Part shown: piece after piece, positions 4,908 through 8,731 of the stretch
How positions within the stretch are numbered: the stretch's first letter is position 1
How the letters are laid out: every line of letters begins with the position of its first letter
The notes under the pieces: generated by a model
What the model saw: only the letters and a program-made list of their open reading frames with translations
What the model was told of the DNA's origin: nothing
Databases searched by the model: none
Source: an uncultured Clostridia bacterium
GTDB lineage: Bacteria > Bacillota > Clostridia > Oscillospirales > Acutalibacteraceae
NCBI GenBank assembly: GCA_937916195.1
Contig: CALFTO010000085.1
Coordinates: 1-8,731 of the forward strand
Direction of reading: 5' to 3'
DNA: 8,731 nucleotides
Program-made: the position numbers and the translations under genes

Positions 4908-6077
4908 TCAGTTTTCTTTATCTTCTTGATTTGTCATATCCTTAATTTTTTTGATTGTATCCGCCCAGATTTTCTTCGGGGTGGATTTCACATTTTTGTT
5001 GATTGTTGAAAAAAGATTACCGAAGCCCTTAAGCACAAGATTTCGTGTTTCGGGGTCTAAATCCTTAAGATTTTCATAAATTAACGATGAATTACTCTTG
5101 AGATTGTCTGCCCAATCAATAAAGCTTGTGACATTTTCGGCATTTGCCGCGTTAATCATCTCAAAAAGTGCCTCAACAAACTTTTCTCTCTGTTCAGGTT
5201 CTGAACCGTAAACCCAATTGTTGAAGGTAGAGTCGAAGAATTTTGAACGTAAATAAAGCTTTTCGCCGTTAACAAAATCATCATTTTCAACCTGCCACAT
5301 AAACGGGTCGTGCTGTAAAATTCCCCAGCCATCACTCTTGATTATTCTGTAATTCTCGCGGTTGTTGAGAAGCACACCAACCATTGATTCTTCAGGAATA
5401 AATTTCGCGATTTTTTCTTCTGTCTTGAGATGCTTTTCTGATTCTATGAATTCTTTTGTAAATCCGGGACTGTCAAAGCTTTGAATTTCAATGATTTTAG
5501 CCTTTGTCTCGTCATTGCACATTGTCGCCGCATAAATCGCAAGGTTTCCGCCCTTTGAATGTCCCGCAAGAGTAATATTACCCTTAATTTTTTTAGCAAC
5601 CTTTTCAACATATGGCACAGCAAGGCTTTGTGACGCAACGGGTGATGAGAAAAGCATATTAAAATTCTCTTTCCAGCCCGTAATGGTTGAGTCAGTACCT
5701 CTGAAAACTATGCATGCATCACCGTTGGGAAAAATAAAGGTAATCGCACAGAATTGAGTGTCTTTTTCTATGTCAAAAATATCCTCATAGTAATTCACAC
5801 GGATTTTACCGTAACGGTTGCTGTAAGCCACCGCATTGAGAAGCTTTCTGTTTTTTTCTGCAGTGCGTTCAAGGAAGAAAATCTTCTCATAATTTTCGTT
5901 TTCAGCTATTTCTGAAAGGTAAATGCCCTTGCCCCTGTTTTTTAAATTGGGAACTAAACCATCAAGATTAAGATATGAAAGCTGTGAAAAAATAAGTCCG
6001 TCAATTTTAGAAAAGGGGAGCTTAGTGAAATCCTTATGGGCATTGAGAATTGCATAATCAATAATATCGTATGCCAT
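4908..6077 (-). CDS. DUF2974/Mbeg1-like alpha/beta-hydrolase (lipase-like)
   Basis: A 389-residue protein, cytoplasmic by appearance (no signal peptide or membrane helix). It matches the DUF2974 (Mbeg1-like) family of putative serine hydrolases common in Clostridia. Visible features: N-terminal family region (MAYDIIDYAILNAH; about 1-100), FRGTD (125-129) resembling the lipase strand before the oxyanion hole, the nucleophile elbow GHSKGG (172-177, Ser174), FDSPGF (201-206) as a likely acid position, and SDGWGILQHDPF (248-259) with His256 as a likely catalytic His. The region after about 280 is charged and helical. The substrate is unknown; lipase- or esterase-like activity is inferred from fold motifs only. 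Start ATG 6077 has a strong AAGGAG 8 nt upstream. It lies 89 bp downstream of carB and 65 bp upstream of queT in the same direction. No clear terminator separates the three, so co-transcription is possible, but no functional link is evident. Confidence 0.85.
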   Translation of the reverse strand: MAYDIIDYAILNAHKDFTKLPFSKIDGLIFSQLSYLNLDGLVPNLKNRGKGIYLSEIAENENYEKIFFLERTAEKNRKLLNAVAYSNRYGKIRVNYYEDIFDIEKDTQFCAITFIFPNGDACIVFRGTDSTITGWKENFNMLFSSPVASQSLAVPYVEKVAKKIKGNITLAGHSKGGNLAIYAATMCNDETKAKIIEIQSFDSPGFTKEFIESEKHLKTEEKIAKFIPEESMVGVLLNNRENYRIIKSDGWGILQHDPFMWQVENDDFVNGEKLYLRSKFFDSTFNNWVYGSEPEQREKFVEALFEMINAANAENVTSFIDWADNLKSNSSLIYENLKDLDPETRNLVLKGFGNLFSTINKNVKSTPKKIWADTIKKIKDMTNQEDKEN

Positions 6078-6100
6078 AAAATTTACTCCTTAAGATAATG

Positions 6101-6139
6101 CAGAAAGTTGAAACAGTTTTACCTACTTCAACTTTTCTG
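6101..6139 (-). other. Hairpin in the carB-hydrolase intergenic gap
   Basis: CAGAAAGTTGAA (6101-6112) is complementary to TTCAACTTTTCTG (6127-6139) with one bulged base, giving a 12-bp stem and 14-nt loop. On the minus strand the bases after it (CATTATCTTAAGG) have no T-run, so it is not a standard intrinsic terminator for carB. It may be an RNA-stability hairpin or a leader structure ending about 10 nt before the hydrolase Shine-Dalgarno. The rest of the gap is AT-rich and I could not fix a convincing promoter, although a TATAAA-like sequence lies at about 6145-6150 on the minus strand. Confidence 0.55.
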
Positions 6140-6166
6140 TCTTATTTATAATATGATTTTTGTCGT

Positions 6167-8731
6167 TTAATTATTAACTTTAAGCGTAGCAATATCAGTA
6201 AGGCTCATCTGGTCCTCAGGCACAATAAATGTGCTTCTCATAACACTGAGTGCCGCGTCAAGAGATGTGAGACAAGAGTTACCTGATTCAACTGCAAGTC
6301 GGCGAAGCTTAAAGCCCTCGCGGTCAGCAAGTCTGCCGTGTGTTGGAGTGTTGATGATGAGTGAAACCTCACCGTTCTGTAACATATCCATAATGCTTGG
6401 CGATTTGCCCTCTAATGAGCTTACCTCGTTGCACTTGATTCCTGCCTCGCGAATAGCCTCGCAAGTACCGGGAGTTGCATAGAACTCAAATTCAGAATCC
6501 TTGAATTCTTTAAGCATTTCGGCAACCTCAGCCTTGTCCTTATCGCGAACAGTAATAACGATTTTAGCGTTCTTGGGCATTGAAATTCCGCCCCCCTCAA
6601 ATGCCTTGAGAAGTGCTTCGTTGTAGTCGGTTGAAATACCGAGAACTTCGCCGGTTGACTTCATTTCAGGGCCTAAAGAAGTGTCAGCGCCTGTAATCTT
6701 TTCAAACGAGAATACGGGAAGCTTAATTGCATAGTAACCGCTGTTTCTGAAAAGTCCTGTACCGTAGCCCATATCAGCAATTTTCTCACCGAGCATAGCA
6801 CGGGTAGCAAGGCTGATTGCGGGAATACCTGTTACCTTACTGATATAAGGAACTGTTCTTGAAGAACGGGGGTTAACCTCAATAATATATACTTTTTCGT
6901 CAAGCACAATGAACTGAATGTTCATCATACCTACAACGCGAAGTGCCTTTGCAAGTCTTTCAGAGTAATCAACAATTGTTTCTTGAACTAATTTTGAAAG
7001 TGTAGCTGCAGGATAAACTGAAATTGAGTCACCTGAGTGAATACCTGCACGGTCAATGTGCTCCATAATACCGGGGATAAGAATGTCTGTGCCGTCGCAG
7101 ATTGCGTCAACCTCAACCTCTTTACCCATAAGATATTTGTCAACAAGAACGGGGTGTTCAGAAATGTCAATAGTCTCTGTAATACGACCCATAAATTCTT
7201 CAATGTCCGCGTCATTTGCGGCAATCTGCATACCCTGACCGCCAAGAACATAGCTGGGACGAACAAGTACGGGGTAGCCGAGTTCATTTGCAACCTTAAG
7301 TGCTTCTTCAATTGTGAATACTGTTTCGCCTTTGGGACGAGCAATACCGCACTGTTCAAGAATTTCGTCAAAACGCTCTCTGTCTTCTGCAGCGTCAACG
7401 CTGTCAGCGTCAGTACCTAAAATCGGCACACCTAAATCATTAAGTGTTTTTGTAAGCTTGATTGCAGTTTGACCGCCGAACTGAACAATTGCGCCGTCGG
7501 GCTTTTCAAGCTCAACAATGCTTGTAACATATTCGGGAGTAAGTGGTTCAAAGTAAAGCTTGTCCGAAACGTCAAAGTCGGTTGAAACTGTTTCGGGGTT
7601 GTTGTTTACGATAATTGCCTCGCAACCCTGATTTTTAAGTGCCCATACTGAGTGAACTGAACAATAGTCAAATTCAACACCCTGACCGATTCTAATAGGA
7701 CCTGATCCCAATACCATAATCTTTTTCTTGTCAGTTGCAGGGTTAACTTCATTTGCAATGCCGTAATCTGAATAGTAGTAAGGTGTCTGAGCCTTGAATT
7801 CAGCGGCACATGTGTCAACAAGTGAGAATGAAGGAGCAATTTTATAAAGCTCGCGCATCTTTTTGATTGCAGCACCTGTTGTACCGATGTTCTTTGCAAT
7901 TACATTGTCAGTAAAGCCCATTTTCTTTGCTGTGAAAAGAGTTTCCTTGTCGCAAACACCTGTCTTGAGCTTCTTTTCCATTTCAACGATTTTCTTGATT
8001 TTGTGTAAGAACCACATATCAATCTTTGTAATATCGTGAATATCCTCTGTTGTAATTCCTTTATAAATAGCAACCGCAATTGCGTAAACACGCATATTGT
8101 CAACAACATAAAGCTGATGACGGATTTCCTCAACGCTCATATCCATAAACGCGTCAAGAAGAAGTGATTCCTTGCCCTCTTCAAGTGAGTGAAGTGACTT
8201 GTGAAGTGCTGCCTCAAAGGTGCGTGCAATTGACATAACCTCGCCGGTAGCCTTCATCTGTGTGCCCAACTGCTTTTTAGCAGTAACGAACTTGTCAAAT
8301 GGCCATTTGGGGAACTTGCATACGATATAGTCGATTGTGGGCTCAAATGAAGCGTAAGTCTTGCCTGTAACTGCGTTGGGGATTTCGTCAAGTCCAAGAC
8401 CTAAAGCAATCTTTGATGCAACTCGCGCAATCGGGAAGCCCGTTGCCTTTGATGCAAGAGCAGATGAACGAGAAACTCTGGGGTTAACCTCAATAACTGC
8501 ATATTTGAATGATGATGGGTGAAGTGCGAACTGAACGTTACAACCACCCTGAATGTCAAGAGCATCTATAATATTGAGTGCCGCGTTACGAAGCATTGAG
8601 TATTCCTTGTCCATAAGTGTCTGTGCAGGTGCTACAACAATTGAGTCACCTGTGTGAATACCAACGGGGTCCATATTTTCCATTGAGCAGATTGTAATGC
8701 AGTTACCCTTTGAGTCACGCATTGTTTCAAA
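6167..8731 (-). CDS. carB: Carbamoyl-phosphate synthase large subunit CarB, 5'-truncated by window edge
   Basis: Makes carbamoyl phosphate from bicarbonate, ammonia (channelled from CarA) and 2 ATP, for pyrimidines and arginine. The frame is open to the window end (Phe-Glu-Thr before the Met at 8722). 854 residues are visible, and by comparison with the E. coli protein about 215 N-terminal residues are missing, giving the usual total of about 1,070. Seen, counting from Met 8722: the end of the carboxyphosphate ATP-grasp half (ENMDPVGIHTGDS 15-27; EVNPRVSRSSALASKATG 78-95); the oligomerisation region (about 185-330, ending DTCAAEFKAQTPYYYSDY); the carbamoyl-phosphate ATP-grasp half (LGSGPIRIGQGVEFDYC 338-354; VRPSYVLGGQGM 487-498; EVNPRSSRTVPYISKVTG 615-632); and the C-terminal MGS-like allosteric domain (about 718-850, YATPGT 748-753, IINTPTHGR 789-797). 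Every motif is intact. carA and other pyrimidine genes are not visible. The downstream gene is the hydrolase, 89 bp away. Confidence 0.98.
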   Translation of the reverse strand, partial: FETMRDSKGNCITICSMENMDPVGIHTGDSIVVAPAQTLMDKEYSMLRNAALNIIDALDIQGGCNVQFALHPSSFKYAVIEVNPRVSRSSALASKATGFPIARVASKIALGLGLDEIPNAVTGKTYASFEPTIDYIVCKFPKWPFDKFVTAKKQLGTQMKATGEVMSIARTFEAALHKSLHSLEEGKESLLLDAFMDMSVEEIRHQLYVVDNMRVYAIAVAIYKGITTEDIHDITKIDMWFLHKIKKIVEMEKKLKTGVCDKETLFTAKKMGFTDNVIAKNIGTTGAAIKKMRELYKIAPSFSLVDTCAAEFKAQTPYYYSDYGIANEVNPATDKKKIMVLGSGPIRIGQGVEFDYCSVHSVWALKNQGCEAIIVNNNPETVSTDFDVSDKLYFEPLTPEYVTSIVELEKPDGAIVQFGGQTAIKLTKTLNDLGVPILGTDADSVDAAEDRERFDEILEQCGIARPKGETVFTIEEALKVANELGYPVLVRPSYVLGGQGMQIAANDADIEEFMGRITETIDISEHPVLVDKYLMGKEVEVDAICDGTDILIPGIMEHIDRAGIHSGDSISVYPAATLSKLVQETIVDYSERLAKALRVVGMMNIQFIVLDEKVYIIEVNPRSSRTVPYISKVTGIPAISLATRAMLGEKIADMGYGTGLFRNSGYYAIKLPVFSFEKITGADTSLGPEMKSTGEVLGISTDYNEALLKAFEGGGISMPKNAKIVITVRDKDKAEVAEMLKEFKDSEFEFYATPGTCEAIREAGIKCNEVSSLEGKSPSIMDMLQNGEVSLIINTPTHGRLADREGFKLRRLAVESGNSCLTSLDAALSVMRSTFIVPEDQMSLTDIATLKVNN

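Noticed and set aside
7037..7420. Plus-strand open frame of 127 codons antisense to carB
   Set aside because: It is opposite an intact, highly conserved carB region and composed of low-information Cys/Asn/Val-rich residues; a codon-usage shadow.

Overview
The window looks like ordinary chromosome from a moderate-GC bacterium of the class Clostridia, most likely a gut-type Oscillospirales/Ruminococcaceae relative. This rests on the Firmicutes-type DnaK and DnaJ sequences, a QueT-family vitamin transporter subunit, a DUF2974/Mbeg1-like serine hydrolase, and two kinds of short GC-rich palindromic intergenic repeat of a style I associate with gut Clostridia. The taxonomic call is an inference; no rRNA or other decisive marker is present.

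Layout. Positions 1-2673 hold the end of a heat-shock cluster on the plus strand: dnaK (5' end cut off by the window), a short intergenic hairpin, complete dnaJ, a small palindromic repeat and a strong rho-independent terminator. Next on the plus strand is trhA, a seven-helix PAQR/hemolysin III family membrane protein, with a palindrome-rich leader. Positions 3423-3758 are non-coding and hold a nested, MITE-like repeat block: imperfect terminal inverted repeats, a 14-bp tandem repeat and several GC-rich hairpins. It is followed by a short AT-rich gene of unknown function (3759-4271) with its own probable promoter. A bidirectional terminator at 4300-4334 separates it from three minus-strand genes read right to left: carB (large subunit of carbamoyl-phosphate synthase, 5' end outside the window), a DUF2974/Mbeg1-like alpha/beta hydrolase, and queT (substrate-binding membrane subunit of an ECF-type transporter for a queuosine precursor).

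How the parts fit. DnaK and DnaJ form one chaperone machine. CarB supplies carbamoyl phosphate for pyrimidine and arginine synthesis. QueT probably imports preQ1 or a related queuosine precursor. The 65-bp gap in front of queT can fold into an H-type pseudoknot with an A-rich third loop in which the hairpin loop pairs with the queT Shine-Dalgarno region. This is the architecture of preQ1-I riboswitches, but the loop is not a canonical match. It is the most interesting regulatory candidate here. No clearly novel multi-gene system is visible; the remaining points of interest are the nested repeat block, the structured trhA leader and the uncharacterised gene.
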